A stretch of 20,730 bases of DNA, from positions 1 to 20,730 of the forward strand of contig JBAUMZ010000091.1 in NCBI GenBank assembly GCA_049578985.1, written 5' to 3'. Source of the DNA: TH5896 sp049578985. Lineage in GTDB: Archaea > Thermoproteota > Nitrososphaeria > Nitrososphaerales > Nitrososphaeraceae. Numbering within the stretch: position 1 is the stretch's first letter; the number at the start of each line of letters is the position of its first letter. A program made the translations under genes and the position numbers. Under the pieces are notes generated by a model. The model saw nothing but the letters and a program-made list of their open reading frames with translations, did not search any database and was not told the origin of the DNA. Below, piece by piece: positions 1 to 6,783 of this stretch.

Positions 1-2
1 CA

Positions 3-182
3 GAAGACGGTAAAAACAAATCACGATCAGACTTCTTAAATACTAACGGTAGAGGCAAAGATACAGGTTGCAGCCCGTATGAACATACAGACGCTTATTG
101 TACCGCATTCAAATTGGCTTATGAGGCTCAATGGGCGTATATGTCGATACAATATGACTGTAGTGGCGGAGTATGCAAATAA
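3..182 (+). CDS. C-terminal end of a cysteine-containing protein (partial)
   Basis: An open frame enters from the left edge and ends at TAA 180-182, leaving 59 codons. The peptide is hydrophilic and aromatic-rich, with three or more cysteines (around residues 29, 38 and 53 of the visible part) and a last residue pattern of Gly-Gly-Val-Cys-Lys. It is followed 25 bases later by a secreted protein on the same strand, so an exported, disulphide-bonded protein is a reasonable guess. The family is not recognised and the start lies outside the window. The reading rests on the open frame and composition only. Confidence 0.5.
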   Translation, partial: EDGKNKSRSDFLNTNGRGKDTGCSPYEHTDAYCTAFKLAYEAQWAYMSIQYDCSGGVCK

Positions 183-206
183 CATTTCTTGGCTGCTTGT
201 TGTAGT

Positions 207-632
207 ATGAAACAGAACATGAGAATAGTGGCGCTGGTATTATGCTTTTTATCGATTTACATACTACCAACACAAACTGTATTGTCGCAACCTCAAATTC
301 TTAACATTATATCCGACGGTTTAATTGCCCCGCTAGGAAACCATGTGACGTACTATACTTTTTCTATTCCTGAAGACGCAGTTAATCCTAGATTAGTTGG
401 CCACTACAATGTACTAAGTGGTCAAGGTATGGACGTAACCGTAATCGACAATGAAGGATGCACTTTGACTACGGGCTCGTGTGCTCTTGTATACCAGACA
501 ACTAATCGAAATAGTGGCGATGTTGACTTGCCTTTAACTTCTGGCAAGACGTACGTGTTGGGATTTCATAATCCTGATTCTTCTGCCGGTGAGAGGACAA
601 CTCAAGTAGATTTCTACGCGCAGTATGAATAA
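207..632 (+). CDS. Small secreted beta-rich protein, unknown function
   Basis: The frame is open from a TTG at 189, but I prefer the ATG at 207. From there the protein begins Met-Lys-Gln-Asn, followed by a hydrophobic stretch (about residues 4-22) and a Ser/Gln-rich cleavage zone, a good Sec signal peptide. The mature part, about 115 residues, alternates hydrophobic and polar residues as in a beta-sandwich. It has two cysteines about ten residues apart in the middle (near Gly-Cys-Thr-Leu and Gly-Ser-Cys) that could form a disulphide, and it ends in a Phe-Tyr-Ala-Gln-Tyr-Glu strand. It resembles small exported GOLD-like or jelly-roll proteins of soil Nitrososphaeria, but I cannot assign a family. 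Export is well supported; function is unknown. Confidence 0.6.
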   Translation: MKQNMRIVALVLCFLSIYILPTQTVLSQPQILNIISDGLIAPLGNHVTYYTFSIPEDAVNPRLVGHYNVLSGQGMDVTVIDNEGCTLTTGSCALVYQTTNRNSGDVDLPLTSGKTYVLGFHNPDSSAGERTTQVDFYAQYE

Positions 633-889
633 ACCACAAGTCACACTAAGAGTAAATACACCCAATCTCATCAAAGAATGTCCATTCCATGCGGTCCATG
701 GAATAGGGTTCAATGTATCTATAGCAGAGTTCTTCTTTTCTATCAAGTAGGAACGGCTTTAACATCGCTCGCAGTTTCACTTGTAGACATAGTGCCAATA
801 CAACAACAGGTGGATGCAAGAAATGACAACGCATTCAACGTATGTGACCACAACGACCTGAATATCCATATTGTAAAAAGCCCCTAAAC
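633..889. other. Gap with no convincing intact gene
   Basis: About 260 bases between the secreted protein and the frameshifted Ig-like gene. A frame at 678-887 is open, but its first half has no protein-like character. Its last 25 residues (Asn-Ala-Phe-Asn-Val-Cys-Asp-His-Asn and onward) look more like a real, eroded piece of the gene that continues at 890 in another frame. I see no RNA gene here. Confidence 0.35.
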
Positions 890-1299
890 ATGCAAGGAAT
901 CTTATCCTCATCTGGTCAATATCCTATTGTACCTGTCGGTCTGACTGAAAGAGGGAATATGAGTATAGGAACGACGCCGCAGCGACAGGAATTATCATTG
1001 CCTAATGAAACTGAAAGAGTGAATATTAATTCACTTGTTATAACGCTTACCTCAGATAAAACTGCATATGCTGTAGGGGATGGAATTTCTCTGAGTGGAA
1101 GTACATTTAACAGCACAAACCTATTGTAGATCTTCCAATTGTAATTGAAGCATCATTTAACAACAAGACATTTTACAAAAATACTACCCTCAGCAATAAT
1201 GAGGGAAAATTCTATTCTACTATCCACACGCTCCAAGAGGGACCAACCGCGATCTCAGCTAAAGTACTAGGTAATGCTTATACAGAAGCGATTTTAACT
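890..1299 (+). pseudogene. N-terminal half of a frameshifted Ig-like membrane protein
   Basis: From 890 the frame encodes a Ser/Thr/Asn-rich extracellular-type segment. It ends in an Ig-like strand signature, Leu-Val-Ile-Thr-Leu-Thr-Ser-Asp-Lys-Thr-Ala-Tyr with Val-Gly-Asp just after, typical of archaeal surface-protein beta-sandwich domains. The frame stops at 1127-1129. The sandwich continues without loss in the next frame from about 1111 (Ile-Val-Asp-Leu-Pro-Ile-Val-Ile-Glu-Ala through Ala-Lys-Val-Leu-Gly-Asn) and runs directly into the transmembrane part annotated at 1300-2187. So a single gene has been split by a one- or two-base change at about 1110-1125. The true N-terminus and signal peptide are not visible upstream, so the gene also seems eroded at its 5' end. 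Confidence 0.6.
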
Positions 1300-2187
1300 G
1301 TGACTACTAGTACTATCCCTTGGGGAATAGTCATCCCTATTGTGTCTATAATCTCATCATTCGCTCTCCTTTTTTACTCATTTCCGAAATACCACGGGAT
1401 AGGTTTGCTGGGTGCCATAGCTCTCACTGCGATAGGGTATTTCTTTTTGTACAGTTTCTCTCCGTTTGATACCGTTGGAAAAGGCGTAGTTGCCGCAGCA
1501 TTGCTTGCACCATTTGCCACATACGTCTTCGATACGTTAAGGGGTCGGAGAGAGTCTGGCGCGGCAACTGAGTCATCGGTAGTAGAGTACAGGAAAACCG
1601 TCCTCAATGAAGAAGTGAAGAGTCTATCAAATCTCTTCGAAGAAATTTCTGAACACCAGGCTATATTCTTAGCTGAGTACGATAATCCCGAAAAGAAGCT
1701 TTCTATCTCTAAATATAATGAATCGAGAAAAACGGGTACGCTTGCAAACCTGCCTGGTTTAAGATTAAATCGCTATTATATATATGTAGATTATTACAAT
1801 AAATTCTTGGAAGCAAAAGCAAATAGGCCGGGAGAACTTGCCGGCGATGATCTATACGCATACTTTAGGCTGTTGTTTCAGGACATGAAAGAAGCATATT
1901 CTAGGCTGAATGAGGCACTATACATTACTCTGCTCTACAATATAGGAGAAATACAAAGCCGATACCTTTCGTATCCCACAGTTGAATTCCCTTTACGCTC
2001 AACAACCCCTCTTGTTGCAAAACTAGTTCAAGCTGGCGTGCTTAAAAATGCGGGGGAGGTACCCACTACGAGGATATATAGAGATGAGAACTATCGACAA
2101 CTCAGAGACATTCTAGTAGCCGATTTTAACAACAACTACAATAATTTGGAAGATTCAATTCGAACGCTTTTGGGATTTTCTCTTTAA
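1300..2187 (+). CDS. Three-helix membrane protein with cytoplasmic domain (C-terminal part of a split gene)
   Basis: This 295-codon frame can start at the GTG at 1300, but it is open back to 1111 and the upstream codons complete an Ig-like domain, so it is probably the 3' part of a disrupted gene rather than an independent one. Residues about 8-27, 33-53 and 60-80 are hydrophobic and form three membrane segments. An Arg-Gly-Arg-Arg stop-transfer signal follows the third. Residues 85-295 are a charged, mainly alpha-helical domain, presumably cytoplasmic, rich in Glu, Arg and Tyr and with no catalytic motif that I recognise. An extracellular beta-sandwich, membrane helices and an internal helical domain suggest a surface sensor or anchor. 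Codon use stays normal, so any decay is recent or translation restarts here. Confidence 0.5.
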   Translation: MTTSTIPWGIVIPIVSIISSFALLFYSFPKYHGIGLLGAIALTAIGYFFLYSFSPFDTVGKGVVAAALLAPFATYVFDTLRGRRESGAATESSVVEYRKTVLNEEVKSLSNLFEEISEHQAIFLAEYDNPEKKLSISKYNESRKTGTLANLPGLRLNRYYIYVDYYNKFLEAKANRPGELAGDDLYAYFRLLFQDMKEAYSRLNEALYITLLYNIGEIQSRYLSYPTVEFPLRSTTPLVAKLVQAGVLKNAGEVPTTRIYRDENYRQLRDILVADFNNNYNNLEDSIRTLLGFSL

Positions 2188-2505
2188 GCATAGACTTTTT
2201 TGATCTATTTTGAAGTACTACGATTACTACGTCGATGGTAAAACACGAACAATATGAAAGTCATTGAAGTTTCAGATCCCTCGATACTAGTTAACTACGG
2301 ACGCCAGCAAAAAATGACGTTTGGTCGATGGCATCACAAAGTAACTGAATTCAACTAACTCACTAACTCATGGTGTGTCAGTCTCTAGTTCGACCCCTAG
2401 TTTTGAGCACAAATTATAGGTCAAAAATGATTCACACACCTCCGAGCCCGTTTATCATGTGGGTTCATATACTTCTTTCACGCTCTATTGGATGACTCAC
2501 TGAGG
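2188..2505. other. Gap without a supported gene
   Basis: About 320 bases. The only possible reading is a 34-residue frame at 2254-2358 (starts Met-Lys-Val-Ile-Glu-Val), which is too short and too isolated to call. There are short direct repeats of the type taactcactaactca near 2354-2370. No tRNA, hairpin or promoter stands out. Confidence 0.4.
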
Positions 2506-2690
2506 ATGCCTTCTAGTCTTGCGAGAGTAATAGAGGATTAAATCCATACCCAATGAAAGTAACAGAAGACTGGTCTGCGAGTTCGCAGACTTCATGAAAA
2601 ATGCAGACCTATCAGAGAAATACCGGAAAGATAACCTGTTTGTCGTCTTGTTATATGCAAGGTACTTAGGCAACAAGGAACTCTCCCCGA
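2506..2690 (+). pseudogene. N-terminal fragment of a tyrosine recombinase (integrase)
   Basis: An ATG at 2506 opens Met-Pro-Ser-Ser-Leu-Ala-Arg-Val-Ile-Glu and then hits a stop. Inserting two bases (ag) near 2533 restores Arg-Ile-Lys-Ser-Ile-Pro-Asn-Glu-Ser-Asn-Arg-Arg-Leu. The restored frame then continues with Phe-Met-Lys-Asn-Ala-Asp-Leu-Ser-Glu-Lys-Tyr, Asn-Leu-Phe-Val-Val-Leu-Leu-Tyr-Ala-Arg-Tyr-Leu-Gly. This is the pattern of the SAM-like core-binding domain at the start of archaeal XerC/D-type integrases in Thaumarchaeota. The frame loses similarity near 2685 and the catalytic domain with the Arg-His-Arg-Tyr residues is absent. It is a dead remnant. Recognition is from memory of the family, so confidence is moderate. 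Confidence 0.5.
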
Positions 2691-2856
2691 CGATCAAGAG
2701 ATTTGTGGTAACGGTATTGACGATGACGGAGATCATCTGATAGATGAGACATGTCCCGATCGGGAGCCTGAGATCTGTGGTGATGATATTGACAATGATG
2801 GAGATGGTTTGATAGATGAAACATGTCCTAATTACTATGAAAACAGCTTGCTCTAG
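2635..2856 (+). pseudogene. Orphan pair of MopE-type metal-binding repeats
   Basis: In the frame 2635-2856 (closed by stops, no good start codon) two copies of a 24-residue unit occur in tandem, with a period of 72 bases from about 2698. Each has the pattern Glu-Ile-Cys-Gly-x-x-Ile-Asp-x-Asp-Gly-Asp-x-Leu-Ile-Asp-Glu-Thr-Cys-Pro. This is the Asp-rich calcium- or copper-binding motif of the MopE family, found repeated in secreted surface proteins. In a real protein the two cysteines would bridge and the aspartates bind metal. The stretch lacks a signal peptide and follows directly on the broken integrase, so it is a fragment of a larger lost gene. Confidence 0.6.
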
Positions 2857-3378
2857 TGCTGGATAAAGGGCTTGACATGGAACATCTGCACTATAAGGAT
2901 CAAATGGTTGAATATTTTGGTAGCATAAGAGATAGGATAAATGTGGAAGACCTACGCATGCTTCCCGCGATAACCTGTGGTAGAATAAAGAATGAGTGTC
3001 ATATATGCTAATCCTTTGCTAATATCTATCGTGTAAACTGCCAACAAACTTATGTGTAGATCATTGGAGATGTCATAGATCGAAGCATACCTCATCTCCT
3101 TAACTGTCACCAGTCAGTACAGCCCCCACAGTTTAGAGCGGTCGGCTTATCATTATGGTCTTGACTTATTGAGACTAGTATCGGACGGCACTTCACTGAC
3201 GCCGGAGTCAAGGGGTTCGATGAGTATACTGACAAACAGATCGAAGAGTTAATCGTCCTTGACAGGATCCTGCGCAGAGCGTATCTCTGACGCGATAGCC
3301 TGAGGAGGTAGTTGACGGCTTAAGCGAGACCTTGGTGTGAAGCGCTGCGCGAACACCTTCCACACAAAAGATGGGCTT
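2857..3378. other. Degenerate stretch with short protein-like fragments
   Basis: About 520 bases with no intact gene. Two short plus-strand pieces look protein-like. One, about 2850-3011, reads Leu-Val-Leu-Asp-Lys-Gly-Leu-Asp-Met-Glu and ends in Cys-His-Ile-Cys-stop. The other, about 3174-3290, reads His-Phe-Thr-Asp-Ala-Gly-Val-Lys-Gly-Phe-Asp-Glu-Tyr and ends in Leu-Arg-Arg-Ala-Tyr-Leu-stop. I cannot assign either. They support the view that 633-3378 is a decayed accessory region. Confidence 0.4.
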
Positions 3379-3795
3379 TTATATTCTGGCACTAATCGCC
3401 ACACTGGCTCTTACCTCCATAATCACCTGCCTATCTCCGTGCCTGTTACAGAAGTTTCTGGTGTCTGTCATTTCCAAACAACGATTGCATTCCGGACAGA
3501 TTTTAGCATATTTATAGAATGTTCCTAGCCAGTCGAAAAAGAACCCACAGCGCTCGCACATATATGGGATTTCTTCGTTCTCCTCACTAACACGCACCTC
3601 TTGGAAGCAGATCGGACTATAGATGCCGTTACGCATAGAAGCGACTGGAGCACTACAATAGTATAACCCCCTCCTTAAGGTTACACCTTGAATAATTCCT
3701 AACCCTGCTACCATAAGGGCCATCGGAAATGACTGCGGTGCAATCCCCAAACTAATATCTATTAGACTTAATGGTCTATACCTATTTCTTATCAT
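3379..3795 (-). CDS. Zinc-ribbon protein, unknown function
   Basis: A 138-codon frame with an ATG start at 3795. Residues 80, 83, 100 and 103 form a Cys-x2-Cys ... Cys-x2-Cys zinc ribbon (Cys-Glu-Arg-Cys and Cys-Pro-Glu-Cys). A further Cys and His at 116 and 119 could extend the site. Residues about 12-38 are moderately hydrophobic, so the N-terminus might be membrane-associated or might be non-coding sequence read through. The gene borders the decayed region on one side and is divergent from the short frame at 3820. It may be a real small gene or itself a remnant. The ribbon is the only solid clue, and such ribbons serve DNA, RNA or protein binding. Confidence 0.45.
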   Translation of the reverse strand: MIRNRYRPLSLIDISLGIAPQSFPMALMVAGLGIIQGVTLRRGLYYCSAPVASMRNGIYSPICFQEVRVSEENEEIPYMCERCGFFFDWLGTFYKYAKICPECNRCLEMTDTRNFCNRHGDRQVIMEVRASVAISARI

Positions 3796-3819
3796 TTGAG
3801 AAGGTTCAGCGATTAGTAA

Positions 3820-4140
3820 TTGCTAATATGTCGAACCCGCATACCCAAGGGTTCCGAATCCCACCCCCTTGAAGATTACATTGAGGACTTTATTCGAAAT
3901 AAGATTCAAACTATTAGGAAGAGAGTTGATGGAATAATTCCACCTTATGATTATTCAGTACGAGGCACACTTAGTTCGGAGGAATATAAAGAAATTGAAT
4001 TAGTAGTATTATGTAACATAAAACTTCTTGCCCATCAGCATCGTAGGAACCAGCAATACAAATATGCTAATGCCAGCGTACCAACTGTTCAAGGACCCTC
4101 CAATGTAGATTGCGTCATGAATAATGACTCCTGTAATTAA
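3820..4140 (+). CDS. Doubtful short ORF overlapping the prenyltransferase 3' end
   Basis: The frame has only a TTG start (3820) and no nearby ATG. Residues about 18-65 are protein-like: charged and helical, with Asp-Tyr-Ile-Glu-Asp-Phe-Ile-Arg-Asn-Lys-Ile and a Ser-Ser-Glu-Glu-Tyr-Lys-Glu-Ile motif. From 4009 on it merely reads the antisense of the last 44 codons of the UbiA-type gene. The first part may be a small gene or the remnant of one that once ended near 4009. I do not recognise a family. Confidence 0.25.
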   Translation: MLICRTRIPKGSESHPLEDYIEDFIRNKIQTIRKRVDGIIPPYDYSVRGTLSSEEYKEIELVVLCNIKLLAHQHRRNQQYKYANASVPTVQGPSNVDCVMNNDSCN

Positions 4141-4917
4141 CAAACCTATTATTTTTTGCAATATAGAATTCGTCATAGCCGACTTTGCAGAAGATATAAC
4201 TCTAAGAATAGATAATATGAAGCTACCAAAAATAAAGAGGTAAATCCAAGTATAATCATTAAAGAGGCCAGTAACTGCAGCATAGGCACCGATAATTAGA
4301 GGTGAGACAAAAAGTATGGCATTTAACCGCCCTATCCTGAATAACTGGATCTTGATGGTCTCATATTTGCTGAGAACTGAAATCCCTGAAATATAAATAA
4401 ACTCAGAAAAACATACTAGAAATATTCTGTAGTCATTCTCTTCCTCAGTAAAACTCAGATTTGTACTGGCACCTAGGACAACGTTTAGTACACGGGTACT
4501 ACCCATGACTACTGGACCAAAAAAGGAATTCTTTAGCACAAAATCGTAAAGGAAAATTAGGACGATCAGTAATACTACGACAATGAAAGTCGTAGCAGAT
4601 ATGAAATAGCCGAGAACGGTCGATATTACAATGAGTAACAACCCCAGAATAACAGCATTTCTAAGCGTAATCTTACCAGATGGAATTGGTCGGTTATGTC
4701 GTTCTTTATGATCTATTTTTCTATCAGCTACATCATTAAAGATAACCCCAGCAGCGTACAGGCTCGCTGATACCAGTATAAGTAGAACTACCGTATCTAT
4801 GTCAATAGAGTTATGTGTGTGAACTGAAAAGTATCCGGCAAAAATATTAGATGGCAGCGTGAATAGATTTGGGGATCTCACTAATGTCAAATAGCTCTTG
4901 ACTAGTTGGGTGTTCAT
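4009..4917 (-). CDS. eboC: UbiA-family prenyltransferase, EboC-like
   Basis: A 302-residue polytopic membrane protein with about eight or nine hydrophobic segments. Residues 61-69 carry the Asn-Asp-x-x-Asp-x-x-x-Asp motif that binds the Mg-diphosphate of the isoprenoid donor, followed by Arg-Pro-Ile-Pro-Ser-Gly at 76-81. In place of the usual second Asp motif, Leu-Tyr-Asp-Phe is followed by Gly-Pro, then Met-Gly-Ser-Thr-Arg and Leu-Asn-Val-Val-Leu-Gly-Ala-Ser. That combination is what I associate with the EboC subgroup rather than with quinone (UbiA/MenA) or archaeal lipid (GGGPS-partner) enzymes. The ATG at 4917 is a clear start. It is transcribed away from the genes at 5051 and beyond. The gene symbol is given by subgroup resemblance; the substrate is unknown. 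UbiA membership is very likely, the EboC label less so. Confidence 0.75.
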   Translation of the reverse strand: MNTQLVKSYLTLVRSPNLFTLPSNIFAGYFSVHTHNSIDIDTVVLLILVSASLYAAGVIFNDVADRKIDHKERHNRPIPSGKITLRNAVILGLLLIVISTVLGYFISATTFIVVVLLIVLIFLYDFVLKNSFFGPVVMGSTRVLNVVLGASTNLSFTEEENDYRIFLVCFSEFIYISGISVLSKYETIKIQLFRIGRLNAILFVSPLIIGAYAAVTGLFNDYTWIYLFIFGSFILSILRVISSAKSAMTNSILQKIIGLLITGVIIHDAIYIGGSLNSWYAGISIFVLLVPTMLMGKKFYVT

Positions 4918-5023
4918 TTTTGGTTCACTGGAATAGTATGATGATACATTGGGATATTCATTGCTTTTCCGATCCTCTCACTGCTATTACACACGAAGAA
5001 TTGGAGGGCAGACGTGAAGGTTA

Positions 5024-5033
5024 AGCATAAATG
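5024..5033 (+). promoter_or_regulatory. TATA box for the gene at 5051
   Basis: The sequence agcataaatg lies about 23-27 bases before the TTG at 5051. This is the spacing expected for a leaderless archaeal transcript and supports that non-ATG start. Confidence 0.35.
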
Positions 5034-5050
5034 TCATTAGAGCGTTAATA

Positions 5051-5299
5051 TTGAAATCAGTGGGTAGCCCTATACTGCCGGATGATGACGGCATAGTTCT
5101 GAAGATGGAGGAGATGCAAGTGGAAGAATTATACCATTGTATTTTTGATAGGATAGTCTATTTGTTCTATAAAGATTCACAGGATTTTCTTCATTGTTAT
5201 GAGATCGGCGACAAACAAGTTGTGAGCGAAATCGAAGCAAACCCTGATGATTTTAAGGAAATAATAAAGAAATATAGCATCGATATTAGGTCGCAATAA
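5051..5299 (+). CDS. Small hypothetical protein of 82 residues
   Basis: The start is a TTG, supported by an AT-rich box 25 bases upstream; an ATG at 5105 (residue 19) is an alternative. The protein is acidic and soluble. After a Pro-Asp-Asp-Asp turn it alternates Met-Glu-Glu-Met-Gln-Val-Glu-Glu-Leu-Tyr, Ile-Val-Tyr-Leu-Phe-Tyr and Phe-Leu-His-Cys-Tyr-Glu-Ile segments, giving a small alpha/beta fold. It ends 36 bases before alba. The clean coding character suggests a real gene conserved in this lineage, perhaps adjacent to alba in relatives. No known motif is visible, so no function is proposed. Confidence 0.6.
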   Translation: MKSVGSPILPDDDGIVLKMEEMQVEELYHCIFDRIVYLFYKDSQDFLHCYEIGDKQVVSEIEANPDDFKEIIKKYSIDIRSQ

Positions 5300-5301
5300 C
5301 A

Positions 5302-5310
5302 TTATATATA
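5302..5310 (+). promoter_or_regulatory. TATA box of alba
   Basis: The sequence ttatatata is centred about 30 bases upstream of the alba ATG (5336), predicting transcription from about 5330 with a leader of only a few bases. Confidence 0.55.
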
Positions 5311-5335
5311 GTAATATAAGGGATAGAGTTAAAAG

Positions 5336-5638
5336 ATGTCGGCACAGGGTAGTAATGGAAGCAAGCCAAGAAACGCGGTCTTCATCGGCAAAAAACCTCT
5401 CATGACGTATGTAACCGCAACTTTGGTGCAATTGGCAAACGAACCCATTGTTGTTATCAAAGCAAGAGGAAAAAGCATCACTAGGGCTGTTGACGTGGCA
5501 CAAATAATTGTGAAGAGAATGGATACATTGGGATACAAAATTGGACCAGTTAAAGTGGGAACTGAGATAGTTTCATCCGAAGACGGAAAGCCACGCAATG
5601 TATCCACCATAGAAGTTTCAATATCTAGGTCAAAATAG
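5336..5638 (+). CDS. albA: Alba, archaeal chromatin protein
   Basis: A 100-residue protein of normal Alba length. Alba dimers coat DNA and also bind RNA, and in archaea they compact the chromosome; binding is modulated by lysine acetylation. Here Val-Phe-Ile-Gly-Lys-Lys-Pro-Leu-Met at 15-23 carries the two lysines (19 and 20) that match the DNA-contacting Lys16/Lys17 pair of Sulfolobus Alba. Residues 38-58 (Val-Val-Ile-Lys-Ala-Arg-Gly, then Ile-Thr-Arg-Ala-Val-Asp-Val-Ala) are the second strand and long helix. The last strand is Val-Ser-Thr-Ile-Glu-Val. The start is an ATG behind a strong TATA box, so the gene probably has its own high-level promoter. The only oddity is the Ser/Gly/Lys-rich first 12 residues, which are common in this phylum. 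Confidence 0.93.
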   Translation: MSAQGSNGSKPRNAVFIGKKPLMTYVTATLVQLANEPIVVIKARGKSITRAVDVAQIIVKRMDTLGYKIGPVKVGTEIVSSEDGKPRNVSTIEVSISRSK

Positions 5639-6199
5639 TCGCCATCACAATTTAAGTTCAAACTATTTGAATTCACCATTTTGAACATTCTTTAGCCCTC
5701 TCCAATATTCGTAGATGGCTTGAAAAAGAGCCATTCGCATGCAGTGACATCGGTAAGGTAAGGCGGCCTTGTTGCATTAGTTTGGCACGTATGCAAAATA
5801 TTTATCGATGGAAGCGAAGCAGGACTAATACACGAATTAAAGCAGGAAATACAGAGTACCAGAATTATCATTTGTTACCCAAAGAAGTAATACGTGGTTA
5901 TGAGACTGTGAGTATAACAAAATCGTACCGATTCACTTTCGCACCCGACATAAAACAATGCTAGTCCAGATAGTAGTCCAGACAGTAGCGAAGCGCCTAA
6001 TCCGAATAGATACATCCTTTGACAAACTAATTATCGCACTCAGAACCGCAAAAGCAAAAGGAGACTGCAATAGCACCTGAAACTCCCGAAGGTTTGATAG
6101 CTCTAGATCGGGTATTCTCTCCAGACTGTCGCGGAGATATATATCCGGCACAGGAGCTTTCCTGTACTATAACATATCAGTTTATTTCTGATACCATAA
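5639..6199. other. Gap with decayed coding sequence
   Basis: About 560 bases without an intact gene. Immediately after alba, TTCAAA/TTTGAA arms (5657-5671) and T-rich stretches could end its transcript. A 60-codon frame at 5782-5964 has no recognisable features. At 5962-5985 a 12-base unit, tagtccaga plus tag or cag, occurs twice in tandem. From about 6015 two adjoining frames read protein-like sequence (see finding). A perfect 6-bp hairpin with a GCTT loop sits at 6150-6165. Confidence 0.4.
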
Positions 6200-6580
6200 A
6201 TGTTGGTACTAGGCCAGGGATTAGGATCGCATGTAAAGCATTGCGTTTTGCATTGGATTAGACGTTATAGAGATTTATTGTTGGCACTAATGATTGTTAT
6301 GACTGTGAGGATAGCGCAGGTTATTCAGCATACTATTGATCCACCTAATGTGTATGCATCTGGAAGGTCTGGAGGTGCGAACTGGCTGCAGCTTGATGCT
6401 GATAATACTCTAATTATTGAAGGGGAACGACCAGCAGGTTGTATTCGCAATGGTATATTACTTGCTGGAGGTGGCCACTTGTTGTTGTTGCGCTCCAAAT
6501 CCTTGAAGAACCCGCTGGTTGAGGAGGCATTTTTGGAATGGGGGGATAATTTACGAGGTATTATAGACCGTCTGACCTGA
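6200..6580 (+). CDS. Hypothetical protein, possibly part of a broken gene
   Basis: An ATG at 6200 opens 126 codons. The first 20 residues are suspect because a neighbouring frame reads a better peptide over the same bases (up to a stop at 6261). The rest looks genuine. It has a hydrophobic segment (Leu-Leu-Leu-Ala-Leu-Met-Ile-Val-Met), then a beta-rich part with Gly-Arg-Ser-Gly-Gly-Ala-Asn-Trp-Leu-Gln-Leu-Asp, Ile-Ile-Glu-Gly-Glu-Arg-Pro-Ala-Gly-Cys-Ile-Arg and Leu-Leu-Ala-Gly-Gly-Gly-His-Leu-Leu-Leu-Leu, and a C-terminal helix. I do not recognise the family. It is on the same strand as the phosphodiesterase gene 203 bases downstream but separated from it by two hairpins. Confidence 0.35.
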   Translation: MLVLGQGLGSHVKHCVLHWIRRYRDLLLALMIVMTVRIAQVIQHTIDPPNVYASGRSGGANWLQLDADNTLIIEGERPAGCIRNGILLAGGGHLLLLRSKSLKNPLVEEAFLEWGDNLRGIIDRLT

Positions 6581-6635
6581 TGAGGACAGTGAATGTTGTA
6601 TGGACTAGGAAAGTGTTTCTTGTAAGAACCTGATG

Positions 6636-6691
6636 TCGAGTCAAGTTTGACTCGAGGTTGAATCCTGTTTTTCGATGTATCTGACAGGATT
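6636..6691 (+). repeat. Two adjacent inverted repeats upstream of the phosphodiesterase gene
   Basis: 6636-6655 is a perfect palindrome with 9-bp arms TCGAGTCAA and TTGACTCGA around a central GT. Five bases later, 6661-6668 (AATCCTGT) pairs with 6684-6691 (ACAGGATT) across a 15-base loop. They lie between the ORF ending at 6580 and the gene starting at 6784. They could be a transcript end, a regulator site or a structured leader. Confidence 0.6.
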
Positions 6692-6783
6692 AAGGACACA
6701 ATCCTATAAGTTGGAAGGTTGTATGAAGATACAAAACGTAAAACGAATATTAATAGTCCCCATATCAGATTTTTATAGGTCGT

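Noticed and set aside
3337..3528. 63-codon plus frame opposite the zinc-ribbon gene
   Set aside because: Antisense to the Cys-rich coding part; the minus-strand reading is more convincing.
3845..3875. T-arm-like sequence GGGTTCCGAATCCC suggesting a tRNA
   Set aside because: No matching acceptor, D or anticodon stem within 75 bases upstream, and the loop is one base too long.
5782..5964. 60-codon plus frame with TTG start
   Set aside because: No motif, no promoter at the expected distance, and located in a degenerate stretch.
6578..6633. C/D-box-like pair (tgatga ... ctga) suggesting a small guide RNA
   Set aside because: The base before the C box is wrong, no inner boxes are visible, and it overlaps the stop codon of the ORF ending at 6580.
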